From assembly GCA_027576995.1 (NCBI GenBank), contig JANBQC010000674.1, positions 1-14,109 on the forward strand: a stretch of 14,109 nt of DNA. The letters are read 5' to 3'. The notes under the pieces were generated by a model, which was not told the DNA's origin, searched no databases, and worked only from the letters and a program-made list of their open reading frames with translations. Both the position numbers and the translations under genes were made by a program. Every line of letters begins with the position of its first letter. The stretch's first letter is position 1. Positions 1 through 9,700 of the stretch are shown piece after piece. The stretch comes from Dimargaris cristalligena. Taxonomy: Eukaryota > Kickxellomycota > Dimargaritomycetes > Dimargaritales > Dimargaritaceae.

Positions 1-909
1 CTTTTACCGGGCTCCAAGATCATCGTTTACAAAAATGGCAAGTGCCTCGGCGTAGCATTTGGTCAACTCCATTCTTGGCTACCCTCCCTTCCACCGGCCC
101 ATAATCGGACCCCCGGACCAGGGGGGACCTTCCCCGCAGGTACTCCGACAGGTGGCTCGGACTGGAACGGTATGGTAGGAATGGGCCTGGCTTCACCCAC
201 CAAATTACCATCGGGTGGAGGGAGTGGGGGAGCCCCCCGGAAAAGGGGACCAGCGGCAGGGAGTGCCAAGGCCGCGGGCGGCGCCCGTCCCCAACCAACT
301 AAACCATCACCAACCACCCTGCCGACTTCCGGGACTCCCCTGGCGGACTCGCCGTTACCATCACCTGCCCCAACCTTCTTTTCCGAGAATTCCCGAGTAG
401 GCGCTAAACCAACGACCAAATCCAATGGCAGTGACATGGCATTTGCCGTACCTATAGCCATGAAACCCAGCCCCGCCCAGCGCAAGGATGAACCCCCGTC
501 CCCTGCATCGTCTGGTATATCTCCTTCAACCTCTACCCCTACTCCTATCCATAACCATACCAACACCAACGCCAACACGTTCCCTTCCACCAGTACAAGT
601 GCCGTATTAGCCGAGTACTGGGATGCCGCCCGCCCCGGATATTACCCGATGGTGTCAGTCTATCGGGGCGGTGCCGTGGTTGTTAACAGTGGCCCTAATT
701 TCCGGTTTCCCCCACCGGATAATCCGGAGGTCAGCATGCAAATTGTGGCCAGATCCGATGCAACGGTGGAGCGTGGTGGTGACCCGATGCTTTTGGATGA
801 ATCACGTACCTGGCTACCCTATTCCGACCTGTGGGTCGATACGGCGGTGCGGGATGTCACTAATCGGCTCCTCACCAATGTGTTAAAATCAACGGGGGGA
901 TCTAACTGA
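1..909 (+). CDS. ASH2: ASH2/Bre2 family SPRY protein, COMPASS (Set1) complex subunit, C-terminal part
   Basis: The frame is open from base 1 to the TGA at 907-909. It gives 302 residues with the N-terminus outside the window. Residues about 1-23 hold a SPRY strand pair (SKIIVYKNGKCLGVAF), which matches the ASH2L segment IIFYKNGVNQGVAY. Residues about 212-235 (GYYPMVSVYRGGAVVVNSGP, then NFRFPPP) match the next ASH2L block, YFPAISLYKSCTVSINFGP followed by CFKYPP. Near the end DLWVDTAVRDVTNRLL resembles the conserved ASH2 tail that follows the SPRY fold. ASH2/Bre2 acts in the nucleus, where with RbBP5/Swd1 it stimulates H3K4 methylation by Set1/MLL; the tail region binds Dpy30/Sdc1. This is family knowledge. 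Oddity: residues about 24-203 are a Pro/Ser/Thr/Gly-rich, low-complexity insertion in the middle of the SPRY fold, fully open and GC-rich, so read here as coding. The family call is firm; the boundary of any hidden intron in the insertion is not. Confidence 0.87.
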   Translation, partial: LLPGSKIIVYKNGKCLGVAFGQLHSWLPSLPPAHNRTPGPGGTFPAGTPTGGSDWNGMVGMGLASPTKLPSGGGSGGAPRKRGPAAGSAKAAGGARPQPTKPSPTTLPTSGTPLADSPLPSPAPTFFSENSRVGAKPTTKSNGSDMAFAVPIAMKPSPAQRKDEPPSPASSGISPSTSTPTPIHNHTNTNANTFPSTSTSAVLAEYWDAARPGYYPMVSVYRGGAVVVNSGPNFRFPPPDNPEVSMQIVARSDATVERGGDPMLLDESRTWLPYSDLWVDTAVRDVTNRLLTNVLKSTGGSN

Positions 910-980
910 CCGAGATGCATTGAACATATCATCGCCATCACCAACACCAACAATAACGCCAACCCCCTCGCGACCCGCGG

Positions 981-986
981 AATAAA
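981..986 (+). terminator. AATAAA poly(A) signal candidate for ASH2
   Basis: A perfect AATAAA lies 72 bases after the ASH2 stop, on the sense strand. A second AATAAA sits at 1083-1088, followed by AT-rich sequence, and could serve instead. Which one is used cannot be told from sequence. Confidence 0.45.
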
Positions 987-1418
987 CGTGCTGACTGTAC
1001 TTATTTGCTGAAATTACCTAGCTGTAACACCACCTACTGTCCATTTGTTTTTAGTGACATTCATTATATTCTTGACCTAATCAATAAATTTCATGATCGT
1101 ATAATCTATAGCTGCTCGCGTTAATATTGTTTTTTTCAGTTAAGGGAATTTAGCAGTGTCTCGAATATGGCCAAACATCTATCAAGAGATTTGACCAAAA
1201 CTATCAGGACCGACTTGGCTGTAACCACACGGATATAATTCAGTCCTAATATTAGGGAGTTGGCACAAATTACAAATGGCATCCCAGGCAGCGAATATAT
1301 ATCTTCAATCAGCTAAAATAATCACATCCGCCAAAAGGGATTCCTTATACACCCTGACAAAACATCACAAGTATACATTCACAATTACTCAGACCAAGAC
1401 ATCTATGATGGCAATATA

Positions 1419-1424
1419 TTTATT
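1419..1424 (-). terminator. AATAAA poly(A) signal candidate for RPS16
   Basis: TTTATT on the plus strand reads AATAAA on the minus strand, about 300 bases downstream of the RPS16 stop. That is a long 3' UTR for a ribosomal protein gene, so a non-canonical AT-rich signal closer to the stop (around 1705-1724) may be the real one. Confidence 0.3.
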
Positions 1425-1724
1425 GATGACCAACACACGCATTTATCCCATACAACCCATTTCGGCAGGTGTAACTAAATGGCCGTTTTAGTACAGGGAG
1501 GGGGGGAGAAGGACGAGGCTGACTAAACGCAACAGCACAGACAACAAACGAGAGTTAGCACCGTAAACATAAGGGCATTCAGGGAGGCCGTCGACTGAAA
1601 AGGAGTGGAATTTCTCGTAGAAATGAAATGAGCCGGTGCACATAACAAACGGGGGAGTGAGAGGGGGGAAGTTGTAGGTGAAGGAGGGTATGTGTGTGTG
1701 TTGCGCGTAAAAATTGTAAACATT

Positions 1725-2147
1725 TTAACGGTAAGACTTCTGGAAACGCGAGCGGGCACCTGGACCACCGAACTTCTTGGGTTCAGTGCGACGGGGATCG
1801 GCGACGAGGAGGGTCCGGTCGTAAGCGACGAGAGTATCCTTGATCTCCTTCTTGGAGACTTCGTCGACGAACTTCTGGTAGTACGACACGATGGCCTTGG
1901 CGATAGCCTGGCGGATGGCGTAGACCTGGGAGACGTGACCACCACCGCGGACGGACACGCGGATATCGACGTGGGCGAACTTGTCCTCGCCGAGCACCAG
2001 GATGGGCTCGTACACCTTGAAGCGGAGGATCTCGGGCTCCACCAGGTTGATGGGGGAACCGTTGACCTTGATCAGACCCTTACCGGCCTTGCAATGGGCA
2101 ACGGCCAGGGCGTTCTTCTTACGTCCGAAAGTTTGCACAGCCTGCAT
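1725..2147 (-). CDS. RPS16: 40S ribosomal protein S16 (uS9)
   Basis: This is a complete 140-residue protein of the small ribosomal subunit, in one coding exon. It begins [11 protein letters not shown], continues [19 protein letters not shown], has the central [19 protein letters not shown] block and [17 protein letters not shown], and ends [12 protein letters not shown], then [13 protein letters not shown]. These match yeast and human S16 almost residue for residue, and the length fits the family (about 143-146). The Lys/Arg-rich C-terminal tail is the part that reaches the P-site tRNA in known ribosomes. The start is the ATG at 2145-2147. The frame stays open upstream to 2447, but that stretch has no S16 similarity and holds a splice acceptor (TTTCTGCAG ending at 2173), so it is 5' UTR and intron. 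It is convergent with ASH2. Confidence 0.96.
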   Translation of the reverse strand: MQAVQTFGRKKNALAVAHCKAGKGLIKVNGSPINLVEPEILRFKVYEPILVLGEDKFAHVDIRVSVRGGGHVSQVYAIRQAIAKAIVSYYQKFVDEVSKKEIKDTLVAYDRTLLVADPRRTEPKKFGGPGARSRFQKSYR

Positions 2148-2172
2148 AGTTCGAAATGGTATGATATCGTAC

Positions 2173-2787
2173 CTGCAGAAATTGGGAGTTATGTGATTAA
2201 TAGAGGCAATGGGTAAGAGAAAGAGGAATACGGATGAGTTACAAGAGGGATTGGCAGGTGGGATCTCATATGGGGAAGGCGATGAGGGAGGATTAGGTGC
2301 AGCCCGGCTCCATCTCGAGAGTGGTATTGAGACGATGTAAGATTCGGCAGGCTCCCGATCGAGGTTGGGATAGAATCTCCAAGTTGCGCAGATTATGAAC
2401 CGTGACCGGTCCGTCGTTTTGACCCCCCTTCTCCTTCTCGCCAGCATCAGAGCGGACCGTTTGTTCGTGCATCCATTCAGTCAAATAGAGAGCATTGTCG
2501 AAGATTCACGGATGCGTCCCAACCGTCAAGTGGGTGTTTAAGGTAGCGAACGCTCGGATGGATGGTTTCATAACTTGGCGATCGTGGGAGAGGACGTGGT
2601 CGTGAAGATCGGTTTCATTTTGACAAATTGTCCGGGGCGTAATGGGTGTTCGACGGACGGATGGATGGATGGGTATCGGGACCCGCTTCTTGGTTTGCAC
2701 TAGAGGGTGGAGTCTGGAATCGCTCTTACGGGCTGCTATTCTCTCGTTGGTGGTGGGGTGGATGGTATGCAGGAACGTAGTGCTTAC
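2173..2787 (-). other. Probable 615-nt intron in the RPS16 5' UTR
   Basis: On the minus strand a strong donor GAG|GTAAGC (intron begins at 2787) and an acceptor TTTCTGCAG (ends at 2173) bracket the stretch. CATAAC about 20 bases before the acceptor could be the branch point. Joining the ends leaves a 25-base leader before the RPS16 ATG. No C/D-box snoRNA motif pair was found inside. Other donors exist, for example GTAAGA near 2727, so the exact 5' splice site is inferred. The intron contains GGAT repeats. Confidence 0.5.
2653..2673. repeat. GGAT/GGAC tetranucleotide microsatellite
   Basis: A short run of GGAC then GGAT units (about five). Related GGATGGATGG copies lie at 2556-2565 and GGATGG near 2760. 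All sit in the proposed RPS16 5'-UTR intron. It is probably simple slippage. Confidence 0.7.
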
Positions 2788-3000
2788 CTCGTTGACGAAG
2801 TCGAAGGGACAATAAAGTGTACAATTCGGTGGATAAGTACGAAAAAGAGGGAGAGTGCTTAATTGGCGTTTAGATGTCTGGTTTTCACTATCCGTCGTCG
2901 ACTCCAAAAATCCACTTTGCACTATCAATTACATTTTGTGTGTGTGTGGGGGGGGATGAATCTGTCGTGGCCAAAATAAAACTGTACCACACAGCCCTAA
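2788..3000 (-). promoter_or_regulatory. RPS16 leader and promoter with ARCCCTAA (Tbf1-type) motif
   Basis: Read on the minus strand, a pyrimidine-rich block (CACTCTCCCTCTTTTTCG, around 2837-2858) followed by the donor at 2787 resembles the pyrimidine-rich start sites of ribosomal protein genes. Further upstream, AGCCCTAA lies at 2993-3000 (plus-strand orientation). ARCCCTAA is the motif bound by Tbf1, which drives ribosomal protein genes in several fungi outside the Saccharomyces group. A TG(6)G(8) simple repeat at 2937-2955 lies between. No TATA box is evident. The transcription start is inferred, and an 8-mer like this is expected about once by chance in a window this size. Confidence 0.4.
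2937..2955. repeat. (TG)6 followed by G8 tract
   Basis: Six TG units run directly into a homopolymer of eight G residues (the last TG shares its G). It is a simple sequence repeat in the region upstream of RPS16. Confidence 0.8.
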
Positions 3001-4084
3001 CGCAATTTGGTGGGGGGAGGGGACTTGGAGATTGGCTCGCCTATGGTTGGACTATTGGGGGACAACTGTTTATCTTTGTGGTTGGCCTTGGGTAGAGGTC
3101 GTGGGGGAAAATCCGGCCAGGTGGTCCCATTTATTTCCCCACTGTGAGACTCGCCCGCTTGTTTTCCCCTACACTGTGGCTTTAGGAAATTATTGCCACT
3201 ATTACAATGGGCTGGATCCAACTTATACCCTATTACATGATAACCAACGTATAGTAGTGGATGCACTGTCGAAGCTATTCAACATTGGGGGAACTTTAGC
3301 CCTCTATTTATGAAGTAAAAAGGGTTACCATCTACCTATAGCATAATACATCAATTTCCAGTACGGGCCTAACAAACATATATTCGAAATTAACGCAGCC
3401 CTTGCGAGTCGCGGTGGCTACAAGGCGGTCGACCAATACTCCTGTTACCGTAGCTTATATATGAGCACTCTCCAACCAACAAAACTCAATAGCGAAACCA
3501 ATCCACTACTCCATTGATTAGAAACTTTCGCAGGTTTTGAACGAATGCTTCAAAGATTATATCGAGGAGTTAAGGACAAATTATATCCCCCTATCGCTCT
3601 GACCGCCCCACTTAAAATATAGACAATGGGTTGATGAAGTCATTCCTCATTGCTACCTCCACGTCATAGCCCAAGCACCACGCCGTAACAACCATCCCAC
3701 CCAACGTACTACAACAATGTCAATTTGGAAACTTGGTATGAAAATGAACATTGGTGTATTGATAGTTACATATTGTGCATAATTCTAGACCGAATATCCT
3801 TTTTTACCAGCGCATCCATTAAACACAGTTGAATATCCCACGAAGCCCTCCTTTCCTGTTCATATCATGGATTTTCCAAATATAGCCGTCTGGGTCGGAT
3901 GAATCAGATGACAAATGAGGCGGAATCTACTGGTACACGTTTATTCATGAACCTTCCAACTAAGTGGGAAAGAGTGGGCGCAGCAACCCAGCGTTTCCAA
4001 TTGGCACTCGGGAGGGGGTAGTGGTGCCTTATACGAGTTTTAACGTATAAAAGAAACTACAAATCCTCCTCGTTAGTGAATTTA
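3001..4084. other. Gene-poor spacer
   Basis: No convincing gene in about 1.1 kb. A 93-codon frame at 3032-3313 is open but has no recognisable motif, no plausible start context and no neighbour of like composition. Near the right end, TATAAAAG at 4046-4053 is a good TATA box in front of the candidate gene described for 4085-4847. Confidence 0.5.
4046..4053 (+). promoter_or_regulatory. TATA box candidate
   Basis: TATAAAAG is a textbook TATA element. It lies 32 bases before an ATG at 4085, which opens a frame ending in the donor GTAAGC. It gives modest support for transcription of the 4085-4847 candidate on the plus strand, but a match can arise by chance in AT-rich sequence. Confidence 0.3.
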
Positions 4085-4367
4085 ATGGATACTACACCTT
4101 CCCTATTGTCATTATCGTGGGCTCGCCATACTTATCACATTGGCCATTCAATTAACTCGCACCAACGAACTTGTCCTATCCCCGACCATTACCATCAATT
4201 CAAGTAAGCAAAATAACTCTGTCGCCCCATTAACTTAAACGTTGCCATATACGCGAGCGGATTAATAAGCCGCCTGGCCCCCAACAAGTATTATAACTCT
4301 AACCCTCGACCCCTCTTCTATCTTCAATACACCACACTGCTCTTTGGTTCCACATTTACTAGGAGGA

Positions 4368-4847
4368 ATGTACCGAACATCAGCCATTGGTACACGGTAT
4401 TCTATCAGCCCAACCAGTCTAGCCCATCGCTGGGTGTATTCACTCCACGCTCTGAACACTGGAAACCGCACCATCAACATCGAAGAACGCAATGTCGACT
4501 ACCTTGACCAGCTTCGTGTTATTATGGCTCGGCGGCACTTAGCCGTCCGCCTGTATTATGTGGACTATAATGCATCCAGCCCCTGCTCTAATCCAGATAC
4601 CTGTGATATGGCCCTGTGCGTTCTATACGATCCCAGAGGTCTCACTGATGCCGAATCAGGCGAGCGTATGGAGCAGAAGGTGAATGAAATAGCCATCGAA
4701 GACATGACCCATGACCGAGACATATCCAAGATTGTGGCCATTAAGCCTAATGATGCTCGGGAACTGGTTCAGCTGAAGCACATACGTAATAGAGTCATTC
4801 CCAAACACAATGACTTGGCAAGAAGGAATCGCCAGCTCCGGCACTAA
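4368..4847 (+). CDS. Hypothetical protein, unrecognised; possible 3' exon
   Basis: The frame is open from 4269 to the TAA at 4845-4847. The first ATG is at 4368, giving 159 residues. I do not recognise the family. The protein is mixed hydrophilic with a charged C-terminal third (from about residue 95: acidic and Lys/Arg residues alternating, ending RRNRQLRH). It has two cysteines in SPCSNPDTCDMALC with a third nearby. No membrane span is apparent. Codon choice looks more coding-like than in the flanking spacers. If this is the last exon of a spliced gene, an upstream exon at 4085-4203 could join in frame: ATG at 4085, donor GTAAGC at 4204, acceptor AACAAG ending at 4288, giving 225 residues. 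The acceptor is weak (AAG). It could also be a chance frame or a decayed gene. Confidence 0.35.
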   Translation: MYRTSAIGTRYSISPTSLAHRWVYSLHALNTGNRTINIEERNVDYLDQLRVIMARRHLAVRLYYVDYNASSPCSNPDTCDMALCVLYDPRGLTDAESGERMEQKVNEIAIEDMTHDRDISKIVAIKPNDARELVQLKHIRNRVIPKHNDLARRNRQLRH

Positions 4848-6623
4848 CCCCGTAAAAAATGTTGGCTACCATCCCATGCCCGGATACCATTTGTATACTA
4901 CATGGATATACAAATAACGGCGCTCACAATCAAGTTTAAAGCAAAATGTCTGCTTTTATCGATTATATACTGTATTAACACTACTACTGCCTATTTCAAA
5001 GCAGGGGGCGTCAATTAATGATATATCATAAGCCCCCCGGGGCTAGGTATACATGCGCGGATAAGGGGATTCCAAATATTCTAAGGAACATGACTCTGTC
5101 AATGAAAATCCAAGCATCCTGCGGGTGCCGTAGGATTATCTAATATCCACCTGTTTAAAACACTTCATAAAATATATTAAAGCCCCAATCGTAAACATAC
5201 TGCACATATATAATTTGCTCTTGTATGACTTGATTGACTTCCCTTAAAGTATCAGCCAGTACATTGGGGGTGCCGCGGCTGATTATTGAGAGCTAGACAA
5301 CCTATTTTTCAACAATTGCCACCTACCTATCCATTAGGTATGTCAACATAAAACACGAACTGAAGGGATGCTGCGCCCACAAAAAAAACCATCTCAAAAG
5401 TATAAACCGGTCTTCCAAATGTACGATTTGATTAGCTGGTCTCTACTTGTAATGGCACTCCATAACTGCGTCAGCTTGGATAGAAGTTCCACCTGATACC
5501 CAAATACCTTAACTAATTGGCATGTTTCCATCCAGAAATGGGTACCCTTGGCCAAGTGATGCCTTTCTGGCCTGCTACTAACCTTCCCTCCAACACTGGA
5601 TTGTTACTCTATCTGAATCTAATCCTGTCCAGCAAACGCCCCGAATCGCAGATGGCTTCCCAACGGCCACCCCTCCCATTACCCCGTCACCCTAATATCA
5701 TGGTTGCCCTTTAAAGAATAGCCCACTCAGCTCGAAAGAACTCTACTACCAGCCGCACCGCACCAGTTAAGTTTAGAGTACGGTCCCTATCCCCCCTTTA
5801 CTACTATTTCTAATAAATGCCCCGAGTTTATAATTCCACCAGGCTATTGAAGGTACATTGTCCTGTTATTTACCAACTATTTTAATATATATGGGAGAAG
5901 TCCAACCAGACTATATAACCAAATATCCGTCGAATGAGGCAAAGGCCACTAGTTAAAGATAGATCTCCCACATATTTTCTCATACATGTATTATTCAAAA
6001 TCTTATACAGTCGTGCTGGATTTCATCCATAATATAAATGATATTCGAGTTATGAGCAGAATGCAATTGGCTATTTCAGAAAGGCCCTTCTATTATCGGG
6101 GGAGGACCGGAAGTAGTCGCTTCTTTTGATTCAATGTATTTTCGAGGTTCAAATAGTTGAGCTGTGTTCTTTATATTATATGGTCTATAAGGGAGTCATA
6201 TTGAATCGCCGATTGGGGCTGGCATTTCTTGGGGATGTAATGTCCTTCCCCTCTATTCGCCTTGACATACTGTTTATCGTCGTTATCGCTAAATAAAAAA
6301 CATCCACAATCACCTATTTCACCGTCCTGATCATTAGTGAAATTGATGGTCGGGCATTGGACCTTGGCCGTGGACCGCCTAACAGCACCACACTCACGTT
6401 TTTAAAACAACCAAATGTGGCCGCGGGTCTAGAATCCGAATGGGCTGGTTGGTGTAAAGTGTGCAGGCGACAATTCGAAAATATGATTAAGAAATGTACC
6501 TGGGGATCAGTCTATACCTGGTAATCGAATATTAATGGGCATTGCGTCCTCCAAATCTCTATCACGATGCCGTCACATTAAGGAAGAGGCAGGTGATACC
6601 AATACAGAAAAATAGAGGCGTTA

Positions 6624-6639
6624 TATATTTATAAATATA
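6624..6639. repeat. Perfect 16-bp AT palindrome downstream of MTR10
   Basis: TATATTTATAAATATA equals its own reverse complement. It is about 160 bases beyond the MTR10 stop. TATATA-like elements act as 3'-end efficiency elements in yeast, so it may help define the MTR10 transcript end; that role is inferred. Confidence 0.55.
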
Positions 6640-6746
6640 AGACGAGGTGAGGGTGAACACAAAGGATAGAAATAAGCGATTCGCTTTGGATTCGACTTTA
6701 GGTATATGTGGGAAATAGGGAATAGCAAGAACAATTAGAGGTTGGA

Positions 6747-6766
6747 TTTTTTTTTAAAAAAAAAAA
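6747..6766. repeat. T9A11 homopolymer inverted repeat in the MTR10 3' UTR
   Basis: Nine T residues run directly into eleven A residues, ending 31 bases beyond the MTR10 stop. The two arms can pair. In the transcript (minus strand) it reads U11A9. Such A/T tracts are common near fungal poly(A) sites, and homopolymers also make length errors likely. Confidence 0.8.
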
Positions 6767-6797
6767 GAGATAAAAAAACAGGCATGCTATCCGAATT

Positions 6798-9700
6798 CTA
6801 CTCAGTCGCCAGACCACCCAAGTGGTTGCGACGGCGGTAAAACGCCGACAAGTCGCGCAAACGACGGGGCAGATTGGCCCACGTTCGGTTCTGCACAATA
6901 TTCGTCACGGCGGCCAAGAAGGATTGCTTCGACGCCCCAGGGTACGCATGGTCAGGGACGGTCGAAATGATATCGGCCAGCCAGCCGGGCGCTTCGGTGG
7001 GCATTAGTTCAAACAAATAAGTCAGGGCGGTAGCGGCATCGCCCACGAACGACGGGTTAAATTGTTCGAGGATACCTGACATGAGCGCCCGGGTCAGACC
7101 GGGGCCGTTGTTCCGGTACGCCGCCACTACCTGGTTCACCGCCGCCGCGGTTAGGTGGTTGCTGTCCTGGTGACGATGGTGGTGCGCGTTCGATGGGGAC
7201 TCGTGGGGGTTAGGGAAGTTATTCACCGCCAGGTCCAAACACAGCAAATGCATTTTGAACATAGCCCCCAGGGCGTACCGTTCCTGAATAGCTAAGAGGG
7301 GGATTTGCAGGGCAAGCAGGGGGCCAAACCAGGGGCTTTCGAAAATACGGCTAGGGAATTCATGCAGACAGGCCACCAGCAGGCAATTGAAATCCTCCAC
7401 CACGTCGGGGACATCGGCCAAATTGCGGCTGTTGGCCATATTAAAGTAGGCCTGGCCAAGGTGCGTCAATAAATTTAGGAGCACCGGGATTTGGTCGCCC
7501 GGCAGCGAATAGCGTCGCACGCAGTTCTTGGCCACCCAAAGGTAGCAACTTAGACCCGAGTTGGAGAAGCAGTGGACCAACAGTTCGGCGAGGGGACCCA
7601 GTTGGGACACAAAGTAAGCCGCGAAAGGACCGACGCAGCAGTGCATGAATTGGCAGATCATCTCGGAGAGCTGATTGTCAGCGTGGTAAACGGTGGCAAC
7701 CTTTTGCACATAGGTCCAAACCTGCCCAAGGAGGTCATTCAGCGGGGCCCCGTTACCCTTTTCGCCCGCGATCCGGAAGAATAGAGTGACCCGTTCGAGA
7801 ATATAGCCCAATTCTTGGCGTTCCGAGTTGTCAAGTCCTCCGTTACGGTCGGCCAGGGCGGCCAGGCGAACTAGGAAGGGTTCGCAAAACGGCTGTAGGC
7901 CCCCTAGGATTTGGTCGGCCGGCAGGGAGGCGACAACGTGGGCCACACCCTCGGTCAATTCCCGGGCGTCCTGGTGATGAGCCACAGGGACCAGGGCGGT
8001 GTAGAGTTGGTGGAGTTGGGGTAGAAATTGGAAGAGCCATTCAGCACAATCCCGGCAGAGGAACCGTAAGGCCATGGCAGCGGCCGCGGCGACGTCGGGA
8101 TCCTTCAGGCCGTTGCAGATAAAATCCAGCTGGAAAGGGATAAGGTCAGGGTGGGCGTGGGTCCAAAAGGTGTAGCGGCTAATCACCAGGGTGGCTGCAT
8201 AGCGGATCTTGGGCTGGCTGGGGAGGCGCGGGAGTAGCGCCATAATTTTAGGCATAAAGCCATCCGACTCGCGCGGGATTTCGGCGCCCATGGCCCGGAG
8301 CGTAAAGAGGGCCGCTTCGATAGTCTGCCAGGCATCGTTGCTGGTTGGGGCACCACCCTGGTTGGGTACGGCGGCCTCGAGCACCTGGTAGGGCCGGGCC
8401 AGGGCCGCTTCGTCACCAATAACGGTCACACACGCCTTAAGAACATCGCCCATTTGGTGCCGGAAGGACCGGAACTGGTCTTGCTGTTCAGCCGTCCAAG
8501 TCGCCTGTTCGGAAGGATAACGCAAATGGGTCATTATGATATCGACGAGAGTGGCGAACAGGGGTCCGTAGTGGGGTTTGACCGCCCGCTGGCCGGGCAA
8601 GTTAAGGTATTCGGCCAGCTGGTCCCAGAAATTGAAGGTCATGGGCACAATTTCGAGGTCCGGGTACGTCATGCACTCGAGCAGACCCTGCAGCAGGGGC
8701 TCAAACACGGGGGCATTGCGGGTCAATAGATACAAATAGGACTCGCAGGCCTCGGTGAAAATTCGGCAGAACCCACGGGCCATTTCGTCATCCATTTCGG
8801 ACCGTTTGACCTGCATCAGCTGGCGCACCTCCAGGAGACGCGGGTAAATTTCCCGTTCGATAGTCTGGGTGGAAGTCGAGTTGTCCTTGGATTCGAATAC
8901 TATGCAGCAGATGACATCCACCGCGGTTTCGAAGAGGTCGTCAATCTGGAGGGACTGGAAGGCCATACCCATGAGCGGACTTTGGTCGAGGGACTCGGCG
9001 GTAATGTCACCCGACTTGAGCCAGCTTCGGAAGCACTCCAAAATACTGCGACGCACATCTGCTTTGAGGTCACTCTGCTGCATATACTGACCCAGGGCCC
9101 CAACGACCAGGGGCGCATTGTCCGTCAGCAGGGTCTTGGACCGTTCGCGGTAAACCTCCATGTCCATGACAATGCGATCGTTGTTGTTGATCTCATCCGG
9201 CAGGACGGATAGGAACTCGATGAGGCAACCCACGGACTCGGATTTAGACCCGAACAGCTGGATCATGTGGTTCAGCACGTTGTCCCATTCGGTTACTTGC
9301 AGGGCCAACCCCGCGAGCGATAGGCAAACTTGAGTGGTAATTGCTTTTGGGCCATTGCAGTAGGTGTTGAGCAGGTTGAGTAGAGAGTCCCGAAGCGAAA
9401 TGCGGGCATTGGTGTCTAGTTCGCTCAAATCGTAGGTAATCTAATGGACAAGGTATAGAGTGGGAGAAGCAGAATATCATTCGGTAAGGGGGCCGGAGGT
9501 TCCAAATAAAACGAACAATGTGGTGAGGAATGGTAGCTGACTAACCAGCGTAACCACATACAATGGTAAGGAATATAATAGTCCAAAATGAATAAATGGC
9601 ATTGTTGCCGTAATCTACCTTTTGTCTAAGGGTCTGGGCCGCAAAAATTTTGATTTCGGGGCTAATGGCCGAGTTGTTCAAGATGTTATCGGCAATCGAC

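Larger units (their letters stand above)
910..1724. other. Convergent intergenic region between ASH2 and RPS16
   Basis: About 815 bases separate two genes that point at each other. The region holds the AATAAA motifs described for each gene, a hexamer repeat (ACCAAC type) at 940-963, G-rich runs near 1498-1507 and a short TG run at 1691-1700. One 71-codon frame at 1276-1491 starts with ATG but is Ile/Thr/Lys-rich, has no recognisable motif and reads like AT-rich spacer. No RNA gene was seen. Confidence 0.6.
4848..6797. other. Gene-poor AT-rich spacer with MTR10 3' flank
   Basis: About 1.95 kb without a gene I can support. A 65-codon frame at 5517-5714 starts at TTG and has no motif. A short GC inverted repeat (AGCCCC, CC, GGGGCT) lies at 5031-5044. 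The last 200 bases are the likely 3' UTR of MTR10 on the minus strand and hold the T9A11 tract and AT palindrome listed separately. No tRNA box pair or transposase motif was seen. Confidence 0.5.

Noticed and set aside
63..590. 175-codon minus-strand frame opposite ASH2
   Set aside because: It mirrors the GC-rich, low-complexity coding insertion of ASH2. The sense frame has clear SPRY matches on both sides.
1276..1491. 71-codon ATG frame between ASH2 and RPS16
   Set aside because: AT-driven residue content, no motif, and it overlaps the likely 3' UTR of RPS16.
1692..2216. 174-codon plus-strand frame opposite RPS16
   Set aside because: It is antisense to the conserved S16 coding sequence and acidic and Leu/Gly/Asp-rich as expected from the complementary codons.
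2148..2447. In-frame N-terminal extension of RPS16
   Set aside because: It has no S16 similarity, crosses a strong splice acceptor, and the protein from the 2147 ATG already has the family length.
2173..2787. snoRNA within the RPS16 intron
   Set aside because: No C box (RTGATGA) with a D box (CTGA) at suitable spacing on the minus strand. H/ACA types cannot be excluded by eye.
6140..6165. GGTTCAAATAG, resembling a tRNA B box
   Set aside because: The last bases do not fit the B-box consensus and no A box or cloverleaf pairs with it.
6398..6486. Minus-strand 29-codon piece (ACTLYTNQPIRILDPRPHL core) ending at a GTGAGT donor
   Set aside because: It looks exon-like but is too short, with no partner exon or recognised family; probably chance.
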